A stretch of 64,000 bases of DNA from Trichostrongylus colubriformis. Lineage: Eukaryota > Nematoda > Chromadorea > Rhabditida > Trichostrongylidae. The translations under genes were made by a program, and so were the position numbers. Shown here in pieces: positions 24,722 to 35,280 of the stretch (its first letter is position 1; each line of letters opens with the position of its first letter). Below the pieces are notes generated by a model. It worked only from the letters and a program-made list of their open reading frames with translations. It did not search any database and was not told the origin of the DNA. Where the stretch lies: the NCBI GenBank assembly GCA_963978905.1, contig OZ022259.1:52656727-52720726 (forward strand). The letters are read 5' to 3'.

Positions 24722-24958
24722 TCAAAAGTGAGCGTAGTCACAGTTGGTGGCTGAAGACATTAGGTACGACATATGATGGGAAATGAGAAAACCCCCTGAA
24801 CCGGAGTCGGAAATGAAGAAAAAACGATTTCTGTAGTAGTCGAGAGGCGTAAAAGGGCAGAGTGTGGAATTCCTCGAGCAGAGGAATGTATCAAAAAGAG
24901 GTGGAGTCGTCATCGTGGCGAGAAACTTGAGAGCGGTCGTTGAGTAAACGTCAGTCAC
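24722..24958 (-). other. Open frame of 78 codons conserved between duplication copies
   Basis: The minus-strand product begins MTDVYSTTALKFLATMTTPP and its partner at 62536-62772 has the same length and the same first 30 residues, then diverges with compensating indels. It matches no family I know. Conservation may simply reflect recent duplication, so coding status is uncertain. Confidence 0.3.
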
Positions 24959-26030
24959 CCTCCGAGAAATAGTGGAAAACGCTTAGACCACCCATCCAAA
25001 TGTTAGTCATGACAGGTTCATGGTGAAAAAAAATTGCTGAAAAAAATTCAAATGCGCGGTGTGGGTGTGAGAAATGTTACCCTTTTTATTTAGATAAGGG
25101 AAAGGAATCAGTTCTGGCTGTGATCAGTTTTGCATGGTTAGGCATTCATTTTACTCATAGTTAGATGTTGTGATACTCCGAATACTTACTAGGTTGTGGA
25201 TTAGTCTTTACAACATTACCCGTCTTTTTCTGGAAGCTTCCAGCAACTTTTGTGGGTGGGAATTTCGAAAAAGGTGCCCAGTATAATTTGGCAGCTCACT
25301 TGCTGCTTGCGCTCCAATGCCGAACAAGAGACCGTGGCTGGGAATTTAATGCTGAGCTGACGTCGACAAATATACATATTATTCTAGTTTACTCTCAATT
25401 TGAAAATTTACTTTTTCAGATTTTCTTTCTTTTTGATTTTTTTTCGAGTTTGTTCTTCCTTTTTAAATTTTTAAACGATATTCAGTTAATTGAATGATAG
25501 TGGATAATTGTGATCTTTCAAACTTTCTTTTTGAATTCTCAAATATTGAAAATATTCCAATATTATAATATCAAAAATATTTTCACATCTATCTTAGACA
25601 TAGGAAATAACATCAAAATTTTTTTTAAAATGTTGCAAAACTTCCCTACAATGTGTATGACCTATAGTAGTGGATTAGCACTTCATCTCCAGGACATTGT
25701 CTCCTATGACTCTATGATCATAAATGAACTACGTATGGCAGCATAGCAAGGACCAATTCAACCCAGAAGCCGCTAAGCTTGAAGCGGCTAATTTTGGCGG
25801 TTACGTGTGGACCCAGTTCCTCCCCCACACACTGCATACTTGGATCAAATGCTTTGCAAAAAACGAATAAATGATCCTGGTTATTCTGATCCTCGAATAC
25901 GCTGTACATCTGACTTCTACCAGAAATCGTATGGTCACTCAAACGCGTATCTTGTGCATACCATAGCACCTAGGCTCAACGAACGTTTAGAAACAGTAGG
26001 AGCGGTAATTCAACCGCCTGAATATACAAA

Positions 26031-27143
26031 TGTGGTTGCTTGTGAAAAGAAACTCGGAACTTCACTAGAAATACCTAAAATACCAAGATTTGGAGCGTGT
26101 GTCTTCCGTGCTGAATCTCGCGGTGGCCCGTTTTCCCACTCATTGCATTAATGGCGTATTGATCGGAACCGTGCAGATCTGTGATAAGTGGCACTAATAC
26201 GCCCAAAACGTTGTGCGCTTGCAAAAAGAGCTTGCGTTCTGGATCCCTACACCTATCGTGAGGACTTGTTATCCCTAGAACATGTTACCGACGCGAATCG
26301 CGCCACACACCGTCTCCTCGAACCCCCTGCCTTCGCGAACACCTGAATTATGGCTCTGCTCCGCCTTTATGTCCGTGTATTCACCCAGCAATGGAAAACT
26401 CAATGGTCTTCAGTGATTCTAGCTCCCTGGGAGTGGAATTGAGAGGTGCTTCCTTGTCGCTGTACATGATAGTAATTGCTAGCGATAAACAATGATCAAT
26501 AGTGTATATTTATTTAACTACTGAACTCCCATAGTTTTTCCATACCCAACATACTAAAGACGGGAATTAGCGCTGTAAATGTGAGACCTTGTTACACTCT
26601 TTCCACTTCAAAATACGACTTCCCTTTTTTATGAAAATTCAAAACGTGTTTGTTGCGCATTTTTTGTGCGTAATAGCTAGATATTAAAACGCAATGAGGC
26701 ATACCATAGCAAATGTCGTGCTGTCAGATAGTAAGAATGCAATTATGTTGAAAAATATGTAAATAACGTCCAAAACCGGTCTTTTCCGTGCAAATGCCCA
26801 ACATTACTACTATATGGCACTACACGTTCCAGTGAAACCATTTCTTTCGTTGAATTCCCATAGTATCGATCATCACCTAAGCGATAGAATAGTGCAAGTG
26901 GACTGGCTACCTCTACATATTACGTTGATGCATAAATTTTGTCGAACTTATGACATTTTTTAAGAATATTATTTCTTTATCAAATACCAATTGATGTTCA
27001 ACAATATAATCACCATCACCGTCTATATAATACTGAACCATTTACCTTCTACTCATTCGAAGTCATACTCTTCTTCCTCTTCTTCTCGAAATTCTAAAAG
27101 CAAGTTTGGAAAATTTTTAAAAAATTTCACCAGAATTAATGAA
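26031..27143. other. Intergenic, no feature seen
   Basis: Copy A similarity cannot be followed further because copy B leaves the window. I found no gene or repeat here. Confidence 0.4.
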
Positions 27144-27661
27144 TTAAAGGCAGTGTTTGGGGAAATTCGGCATAAAAGTAAAAGAAGTAGTGAATATGAA
27201 AGTCGAGATGCCTAGTAACAGGACAATGAAGAAAAAACGGATGGAAATGGTCAAAGACCTGAGAAATAGGACCCTTTCCCACCGTTGATTCCCGACGTGG
27301 AGCCTTCCCGTGAAGAGGCGGGTAGACCGGCCGAGTTTTCCATTGACGTGTTGCCATATACTAAACACGAAGGGATGTTCGGAAATGAGAAAGCATCCTT
27401 TTTCTGGAGTGAGCTTCAAGCTAAAACTGAGAGAGCGGGTCGCGATACCTTCCATTCCCACCCCAGCCAATCAGTCGCTAGGGGGCGGACCGAGCTAAGT
27501 AAGGCGGCTGGAGCTGAAAAGGCCGCCTCTGCCACAGCTCCGAGGCGCGCCTTTCGCGGGGGATTTCGCCGCAAATAGGCTTTCCAGACCCGTAGTTTTC
27601 GAGTGAATGACTCCCCTTAGGCATTCCTTGTCACCCACATTACCCCTAACACTGTCTTTAA
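27144..27661 (+). mobile_element. TTAA-bounded element, copy 1
   Basis: Begins TTAAAGGCAGTGTTTGGGG and ends CCCCTAACACTGTCTTTAA, giving ~20-bp inverted ends that include TTAA. Copies: 30949-31591 and 33629-34186. Shared interior strings include AGTAACAGGACA, GGGATGTTCGGAAATGAGA and a GC-rich AAGGCGGCT..GGCCGCCTC hairpin. TTAA ends suggest a piggyBac-like target, but the superfamily is not settled. No transposase. Confidence 0.7.
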
Positions 27662-28391
27662 CGATACCTGATCCATGGAAAGGTTTCTGAACAACCCTCA
27701 TCAACCGAGTATGAGTCAAAGCCGATGTGTTCAAAGGAACATTGGGATAATTATTGGATGCATGGCGCAATACTCGAGTGATACTAATTATCACCGAGCA
27801 GATTCTTACAAAGTAATGCTTCAGTGAGTTCCATGCTAATGTGATCCAGTCTCATGCTTACGTGGAAAAGGTTCCGAGGGGTGGGGCTCTTTAAGACTGA
27901 AGCAAAAATCGAATGGGCTTTGAATTGTCAGAGTAATCCATCAAAAGCTAGACATTCATGATTCAGTGTTCCTCATCAGTGCCTTCCAGGAATTTGAAGG
28001 GTATAGAATTCCAAGGGGTTGATCCATTTCTTAAGGTATACGCTAGTATTTAATTTACATTTGGGGCATCAGTGGACTTCCGCAGTGCAAAACTTCTATA
28101 TAATGACCTGGGTAGGCTATTCGATACACAAATAGGGCTCCCATCTCCTCCAACTACTGTGCCACGGATTGAGCAACGTCGCGGTAATGCAGTGGAAATA
28201 CAAGCCCAGGCGTGGATCCGTTGCTGACACCATGTGCATGGTGGCGTCGCCTCAAGCCACTGGTTCATCGAGCCTCCAGTAAACCACGACGCCACGGACT
28301 CACCCTAGGAAATCGCCACTGCATGCAAGTCCAACGGTAAGCCTCCACGGTCATAGCGACCAAAAACGATAAAGAAAGCGAGAGCAAAATA
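27662..28391. other. Intergenic, no feature seen
   Basis: Short overlapping frames only. No repeat with partners in the window was found. Confidence 0.4.
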
Positions 28392-29073
28392 TTAGGTTGT
28401 CGGGAAAGTTCTTTCGTTTTTTGAAACTTGCTTTTTTTTCCCTCAAAACTGCTTTCCAGAAATTTCTTCTGTTCATATATATGTAGTACAAGTTCTCGCG
28501 CATCTATAGGTATTATTGTCCTCCATCTTCCGGATAACCATTTTCGGCAAAATAAACATATCAAAGGTCAACCTCATTCTCAATACAAAAATTACAAAAA
28601 TTTTTTTCTTTGAATGGCGTTAGCCAGGGAAAGGAAAAGGTGATATTCCGATGGAGCAAGATCAGGGCTATGAGGTGGATAGGATAGCGATTTTTATCCA
28701 AGCTCAAGAATTTTTTGGCGAGTCATTTTTTCAATAGTGGTAAAAAATTTTCTTGAACTTTTTTTTTAAAAAAATTTTTGAGCTTGGATAAAAATTGCTG
28801 CTTTGTAGCCCTGATTTTGCTCCATCGGATTATCACCTTTTCCTTTACCTATCTAACGCCATTCAAAGAAAAAAAAATTGGAATTGAAAATGAGGTGACT
28901 TTTGATATTTTTATTTTGCCGAAAAGGGTTAGCCGGGAGATGGAAGGCAACAATACCTATAGATGCATGAGAACCTGTACTACATATATATGTACAGAAG
29001 AAATTTCTAGAAAGCAGTTTTGAGGGAAAAAAGCAAGTTTTTAAAAAACGAAAGAACTTTCCCGACAACCTAA
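28392..29073. mobile_element. Mariner-derived foldback MITE, copy 2
   Basis: Starts TTAGGTTGTCGGGAAAGTTC and ends in the exact inverse, flanked by TA on both sides. Both arms carry the transposase-derived segment (GATCTTGCTCCATCGG region encoding DLAPSD). Arms meet near 28745. It lacks any full transposase frame. Confidence 0.85.
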
Positions 29074-29650
29074 TATAATGGTGCCTTGGAGCTATTCCCC
29101 TCCAACAATGCCTGCTAGCAAAGATGAACTCAATGCGGATTATCGCCTCTTCCTTCTGCTCTTTGGTTCATAGCACAAGCCGTTGGAACCATAGATAAAT
29201 GTCCTTAAACATGCGCTGTTTCAGAATTATCACCCCGTTGTGACTTCCCCCCCCCCCCATCCTCACCCCCAGATTTTTGGGATTTCTGAAAGGACGACAT
29301 GGGTAAGGAGAGAATGGGATCGGGAAGACATATTCGCTGTTGCCAAACATTCTAATTCTGAGAAGATGATTAATCGAAAAACCCGCGATAAAAAAGCGCG
29401 CCTTGGCACTTCATTGCGGTCCCGCAGTGCCCGCAGGCTTTTCAGTCTGTGCCAATCCACAACGAAACGAGGAAGGCACCTGTCGCACGCATTCGCGTAA
29501 TTTGCTGCACGACGATCCAGTTCGAATGTCCTGACACATATCCCTTCAAAGTATTTAGGTAGCATGTTCTGCAAACGCTTCACTTTATCGTAGCTCTTGG
29601 ATGAGGGCGCTAAAGGCACACGGGTGGTGGCATGATTAAGTCCACCGGTT
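29074..29650 (-). other. Intergenic with an unidentified minus-strand open frame
   Basis: A minus-strand frame extends from about 29600 to 29263 with protein-like composition (YDKVKRLQNMLPKYFEGI, RRAANYANACDRCLPRF). I cannot identify it; it could be a decayed mobile-element protein. A 12-C run lies at 29247-29258. Confidence 0.25.
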
Positions 29651-29917
29651 GGGGGCCAAGTGGTCAAAATTCCGCGCGACCGCCCGCGGCGAGCGGCGCA
29701 GCGAGTATGAGTCATTTGCAATTCCGCTCAAGACGCAATGGGCTGGTTCCGCTAGGGACCTTTAAAGATAAGCAAACTCCCGGAGCTTCCAAATTGCAAT
29801 CTCTAAAGGTCCCTCGCGATACCAGCTCATGGCGTCTTGAGCGGAATTCCGAACGACTCGTACTGACAGCGCCGCGAGTGCAACGCCGCAAGCGGAAATT
29901 CGACCACTTGACCGCCA
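29651..29917. mobile_element. Palindromic MITE, Mutator-like ends
   Basis: The ends GGCCAAGTGGTCAAAATTCC and, inverted, GGTCAAGTGGTCGAATTTCC match. The interior is a second palindrome (CGCTCAAGACGCAATGGGCT / AGCTCATGGCGTCTTGAGCG) centred near 29785. The GAATTTCCGC string just inside the ends links it to 4648-5014 and 21926-22289. Confidence 0.65.
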
Positions 29918-30644
29918 CCCAAGCCCACCAGGCAGATCGTGACGGTCCGAATTGGATATGTTGTGCATCTCTGTCAGTGCCTGTCATCTCCGACCCTCTT
30001 ATCCCCCTCCCGGTTCTCCTCTGCGTTTCTCTCTGCCCCTTGTCCGTTTTCTTGAATCTCCATCAGGAACTCTCCAGAACATCCGAACGTAGAGCCTGAC
30101 TTTACGATTTCGGGTTCGCGCTCAAGGTAACCCACAATATAACCCTACAATGAAATAAACGCAGGAATTTTCCAGTTGGTGATGTGAAATATAAGAAGTT
30201 AACTGAGAATTTAGACAATAAACGACCAATTGAAATTGCATTGGCATGAAACCGGCCAGTTAGCATTAAAAAGGCAGCTTGCCAGCTTCTCTCTGTCATT
30301 CTGATGAAACAATAAATTTGTTCGTAATCGTCAATTACGAAATTTCATCTCGAAAAAGTTGTCGTCAAACCGGGTGGTCAAGTTTCGGGGGAATGAGGAG
30401 GGTATAATGTGAATGGATGTTTTAAACGTATGGCATTCGTGGAATTCAACGATTCCCATTCGCAGAGGCATTCGAGGATGATTACTCGCAGAACTGAGAA
30501 AAGTACATAGAAAGCCTGCGAACTTGATAAGTGTACGATCCGCGCAGGGTTGAGCTTAACGTCGAAGAAAAATTTTTGCGATCTGACATATTTATTCATT
30601 ATTTGCTGATAATATTGTACATTAATTTATTCCCTTTCTATTTA

Positions 30645-30683
<39 letters not shown>

Positions 30684-30948
30684 ATGGCGAGATTTCCGAT
30701 GAAAAACGAGTGCTTCTGGGCTTTATAAGAGCCGTCTTTTTCAACAGCTGCCACTTGTTTTATCCCAGCCTGCCCCTTTTTTCAGACCAAACCCTCCCTT
30801 TTAAGAATAAATGTTGAGAAGGGGTCTTATTTCAGGGGGCACTCAACCTTTTTATTTCGTTTTTCTTTATTTGTGAAGTGTTAAGCACGGCGACCTTCAT
30901 GTTTAATGATGCTTCCATAATCGGCCCGATTCACCCCGATCACTGCCT
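29918..30948. other. Intergenic; (AAAT)n microsatellite
   Basis: An AAAT microsatellite lies at about 30642-30684. At 30926-30952 an end resembling the TTAA-element terminus (ending CACTGCCTTTAA) abuts the next element. No gene is seen. Confidence 0.5.
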
Positions 30949-31591
30949 TTAAAGGCAGTGTTAGGGAAAAACCGGACGAAATGCGAAAAAAGGGCAAGTA
31001 TGACGGGCGAGATGGTCAGTATTACGACGGTGAAAGAAAAACGGAAGTGAATGACCAAAAACCTGAGAACCCTTTCCCACGACTGATTCTCGGCGTGGAC
31101 GAACATTTCGTCAACAGGCGGGTGGCCCGGACGACTTTGCCATTGGCATTTATCCAGGTGTTCAATGCGCAAGAACAGCGTGGAACGATTAAAAAATTTA
31201 AAAGGTTAACTTATCGTTAACTGCAGACGAGCAAAGACAACAAGTGAGTATTAATGGAAAATAAAAGAAGAATAAAAAGAAAAAGTCGCGAACTCCACGG
31301 GTAAGCAGCAAAAATCAAAACCACTAAAAAAATAATCAGCTGATTAAAAAGGGGTCGCGACGCTCGCCTTGGCCCTCCCACCCCAGCCAATCATGGGGAG
31401 CTCATCGCTAGGAGTCGGGCTGCCCAGATCAAAGGCGGCTTGCCCTGATGAGGCCGCCTCCGCCACAGCTCATGGGGGCGCTTTCCGCGAGAGATTTCGC
31501 CATGCATAGGGCTTTCAGACCCGTAGTTTCTCACTAAATGACTCCTTTTGGGGTTCCTTATCACCCACATTACCCCTAACACTGTCTTTAA
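30949..31591 (+). mobile_element. TTAA-bounded element, copy 2
   Basis: Begins TTAAAGGCAGTGTTAGGG and ends CCCCTAACACTGTCTTTAA. The middle differs from copy 1 by an AT-rich insert at about 31180-31350. The GC-rich hairpin near 31430-31475 and the ending CACCCACATTACCCC are shared. Confidence 0.7.
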
Positions 31592-32266
31592 GAACTTTCA
31601 AAAATACGATTCCCCTTGAGGATTCCTCGACGCATGCTTGAACCTGAGTGAACGGCATTTTTTGTGCTCGAGCACTTCATAATCTCTCACCCCCCCCCCC
31701 CTTCATCCCCGAGTGTATTCGCCCTTATTTCATATTCTCAAACTCTACTCGGATTTGATATTCTAGGGCCACAACTGTAGAGCTCTCGAATTCCCTCTCT
31801 AGTTCTAAACGGTGCCAAATGATTATCGATTGCAGTATAGTACTATACCTTATAGTATTCAGTATTATAGTTCCAAATTATTATATATTCAGTATTATAG
31901 TTCCAAATTATTATAATGTTATAGTATAGTACTATGATATAATAGAATTTTACCACCTAAAAAAATCTTAGGTCCGGAGGCCTATTCTTTTTGAGTGCAG
32001 TAAATGATACAAAGAAAGGCGATGGTGGGAGCACCAAAAAGTAATTGAATGCGAGTGTGCGGCAGACTGGCGTAATCTTGTCGGACGATCAGAATCAGTG
32101 CCCCTTTTTTCATAATGATGAGCCCTTTATCGTGCAACCTCCTCACGATGAGCGAAACATTCTTTACTCAGCTGAGGATCAATAAAGAGAAAAAACGTGA
32201 GTTAAAATGTCTGGAATTTCAGACCAGGAGAAGAGGTAGTGCAGGGAATGGATTTGCCAGATAGTA
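31592..32266. other. Intergenic; C12 run and AT tandem
   Basis: A 12-C run lies at 31690-31701. At about 31845-31950 a ~30-bp unit (TATTCAGTATTATAGTTCC) is repeated twice inside an AT-rich inverted repeat (ATAGTATAGTACTAT). No gene. Confidence 0.5.
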
Positions 32267-33005
32267 TTAGGTTGTCCCAAAAGTCTCGTAAGATATTTCT
32301 CAAAAAATCAATAACTTTTGTTTACTTCGAGGGGTCTAGGCGGTTCAGGAATATGGTAGAACGTTCTCCAAGCTTTCTAGTAAAATGTATATTGTCCCAC
32401 CAGATTCCGTGGAGAGAGCTACAACGCCCGTAGCCGATACCCACCCAACACGCGGTGTCATCTACTATGAGTGGTCTTGCGGCAGCAAAGCGACGGAAGC
32501 TTGCCACTCCATTATCGCTGCATTGTGCAAGGGATGTGTGAGCTACGAGATCGTGCGGCACCCACCAGCTCCAGCAGCTCGCCGTCGGTCTCCGAGAAAA
32601 GCGCAGGAAAAGGTCCGCGGTCACTCTACTTCATGGCAACGCCAGCTCCCACATCGCAATGAGTACCCGGGCCAAGCTACATGAGCTCGGCTGAAATGTC
32701 CTACCCCACCCGCCATACTCTCCAGACATTGCCCCCACTGACTATCACCTTACCCATTCTCTTGAATCCTTCCTGGCCAAGAGAAAATTCGCTGATTCTG
32801 ACATGCTTGCAAAGTGATCGCTGACTTCTTCGACTCTCAGAACCCAGAGTTCTGGGAGGAGGGGATCAACGATTTGCCTATGAGGGGGCAGAGTGTTGTT
32901 GATAATAATGGTGAATACGTTGTTGCCTAATTGTTGTTTGTTGGAAGAAAAAATAATAAGAAGTGATGATCGAAAAAATCCTACTAGACTTTTGGGACGA
33001 CTTAA
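32267..33005 (+). pseudogene. Mariner transposon remnant with broken transposase
   Basis: TTAGGTTGTCCCAAAAGTCT at the left and the inverse at 32985-33005 are mariner tips flanked by TA. The plus strand encodes pieces of the transposase carboxy terminus: SSHIAMSTRAKLHELG, a stop, LPHPPYSPDIAPTDYH, a frame change near 32813, then FFDSQNPEFWEEGIND and a final stop at 32928-32930. The usual HDN is HGN, so a catalytic aspartate is lost. The amino-terminal DNA-binding half is largely deleted: at 739 bp it is just over half of a normal ~1.3-kb mariner. Confidence 0.85.
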
Positions 33006-33203
33006 TACTTGCCCGAGCATCCCATTATGCCCAGGTCCTTTCAACGGATCCAGCGGTACAGTATTCGACCAGGAAGTGAAGTCCGTGACTGGGACAAAAA
33101 TGGCTGGGCTTTTTACGAGTTTAAACCTTCCCACGCAGCTAGGATTGTTCAGTTGAGGGCGATTATTGAAGGTTATGTATTCTCAATGTTTTTTTGGACG
33201 GAG

Positions 33204-33484
33204 GTGATGTAGTGACAGGTGGCGTACACTCTCCTCTCATGGTGTGGGATCAAATCTCGCATCAATGCCGGATTAATTCTCGCATCAACGCTCGCCCAGG
33301 TCAACCAACCCTTCCATCTTTTCGGGGTCGCTGAATTAGTACCAGACTCGCCTGGAGATGAAAGCACTGACTTGTACATCGACTGGCCTCCGCAAGTCAT
33401 TGTATAGGCCTAATCGCATTCATCTGCCACCACGGTCCTGAATGGAACCAGAATGCGCGGCGCACCCCACAGAAGGGATTGATT
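33204..33484 (+). repeat. SINE family 2, copy 3
   Basis: Starts GATGTAGTGACAGGTGGCG, with a B-box-like GGGATCAAATC and body strings CTGACTTGTACATCGACTGG and CCGCAAGTCATTGTATAGGC, ending CACAGAAGGGATTGATTAA. Same orientation as 2669-2932. Confidence 0.65.
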
Positions 33485-33628
33485 AAGCCAAAAACTTTAT
33501 CCTTTATCCTTTGTGGGCTCTCTAGGTCTGATCACGTCAAAGTCTCCCAATTCTCATGCCCTTGATTTTCGGCTATGGAGCGTTCAGAGTCCAGGCCATG
33601 CGTAAAGGCTCATCCTCTTGTAGATTTC

Positions 33629-34186
33629 TTAAAGGCAGCATTAGGGGAAAGTCGGACGAAAAGTAAAAGAAGAGTGAATGCGAAAGTCGAGATGCCTAGT
33701 AACAGGACAGTGAAGAAGCAACGGATGGAATTGGCCAAAAGCCCGAGAAATAGCACCCCCTTTCCACTGTTCATTCTCGACGCGGACGACCTGTCCGTCA
33801 AGAGGCGGGTAGTCTGATCTAGTTTTCCACTGGCATGTTGCCAAGTAAACGCAAGGGAATGTTTGGAAATACGATAGCATCTATTTTTTGGAGTGAGCTT
33901 CAAGCTATACTGCGAAAGCGCGCTGCAAAACCTTCGATCCTGCCACATCTCCTTGGCCGCTCCCACCCTACTCAGTCGGGAATTACGTCATCCGGAAGCG
34001 GGATCGTCTTATCAAGAGGCGGGACAGTAGTGCGGTTGCGGCGTTTTGCGGCGTTTCCACAGCTCGGAGAAGCGCTTTTCACCGGGATTCCGCTACAGGA
34101 AGTCTTTTCAGGTCCAGGACTATCATATGACTGACTTCTTGTAGGGATTTCTCCATTACCACATTACCCCTGATGCTGTCCTCAAA
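33629..34186 (+). mobile_element. TTAA-bounded element, copy 3 (diverged right end)
   Basis: Begins TTAAAGGCAGCATTAGGGG. The interior AGTCGAGATGCCTAGTAACA is the same as copy 1. The right end has decayed to CATTACCCCTGATGCTGTCC. Confidence 0.65.
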
Positions 34187-34280
34187 CATGCGCTTCGAAA
34201 GGACTGGATTGAATTTGATACCAGCTTACCCCTTCGCCACGTTTGATGCTCATCCCTGGCACCTTCCGCCTGTTTCAAAG

Positions 34281-34913
34281 TATTTGGTCGAGGAATAAGT
34301 TTTCGCGGTTTTTTTTGTTCCCTGTTTTTCACACTGTTCTCTTCATCTTTCGACAAAGCTTATAGCTTATAGACAAGCTTTCGATAGAGCTTCTTCAGCT
34401 CTACAGAATGGTACTACTTATTATTCAAGTCGCTCAACTTTTTGCTGTTTTTAAGACTCACAAATGCAGTACACAGCAAAAGTGTGCACTTTCGTTATCT
34501 CCCTTCCTCGCCTACCATCGAGATTGGAGAGAATGTGCATATATGTACGCATTCGATAGAGAATTTTTGCTCTACAAGATGATACCACCCACCTTTTGAA
34601 TCCTTTCATATTTATCATGTATGAATAAGTTTCCACCATTTTTTCAATCCAAAATTGCGTAATGAAAATGAGATGTTTTGGCACAACGTTTTGTATTTTT
34701 TGATAGGAAATTTTTCGCTCTACAAGATAGTGTTCACGGTTTCTTGATCGCATTGATTTTTGCCACTTTTCAGATCATTTAAAAGAAGTGTCAAGTCGAC
34801 GAAATCGAGCATGTTCGACACGAAAATGCTCGATTTCGTCGACTTGACACTCCTTTTAGATGATCCAAAAAATGGCAAAATTTAATTCGAACAAAGTCCG
34901 TAAACACTATCTT
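34281..34913. mobile_element. Half of a hairpin-module foldback
   Basis: The left arm only: it starts TATTTGGTCGAGGAATAAG, has hairpin modules near 34380, 34553 and 34698, and passes through the palindromic centre (GTGTCAAGTCGACGAAATCG and its inverse, 34787-34850). It stops about 60 bp into the right arm. The missing right arm points to a deletion or a breakpoint at 34913. Confidence 0.75.
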
Positions 34914-35280
34914 CCCTTCTGTCCTGTATATAGCGCTCGCTTATTATACAATACGGCCCCAATACATTTACTTATAAGGGTCAACATCGGATGTGGGTTA
35001 CAACAACAAGATTCCAAAAAAATTCATTCCCGAAAGATCAATCGAAAGTTTCCACAAATTCATTCAATGCATTGCTGTGGAAGGTGCAAAAAGTCGCCAG
35101 CAGTAACAGAAGAACTACAACCATGTAAAGAAAGCCCATCCAATAAACATGAACAAGGAATACAAGATTCACAGTTTTCCAATTATAGATCGCAAGCCTG
35201 ACATTTACTATTCAAAATCAATAAGTAGTGATGGCGCAAAAACGATATTGAATTGGTTTGTTCGATCGCCGCTGAAACTG
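34914..35280. other. Downstream flank of the Kelch gene
   Basis: No repeat or gene recognised; probably the 3' untranslated region and spacer of the minus-strand gene that ends at 35281. Confidence 0.35.

Larger units (their letters stand above)
18124..26030 (+). repeat. Segmental duplication, copy A
   Basis: From 18124 this block runs collinear and in the same orientation with 53763-64000. Anchors include 18137 with 53776, 18921 with 54520, 20905 with 56580, 21661 with 56990, 22505 with 60510, 23334 with 61150, 24722 with 62536 and 25975 with 63945. Similarity is high by eye and interrupted by copy-specific insertions. Copy B leaves the window while still matching, so the true end is unknown. 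I identified no conserved host gene inside. Confidence 0.9.
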
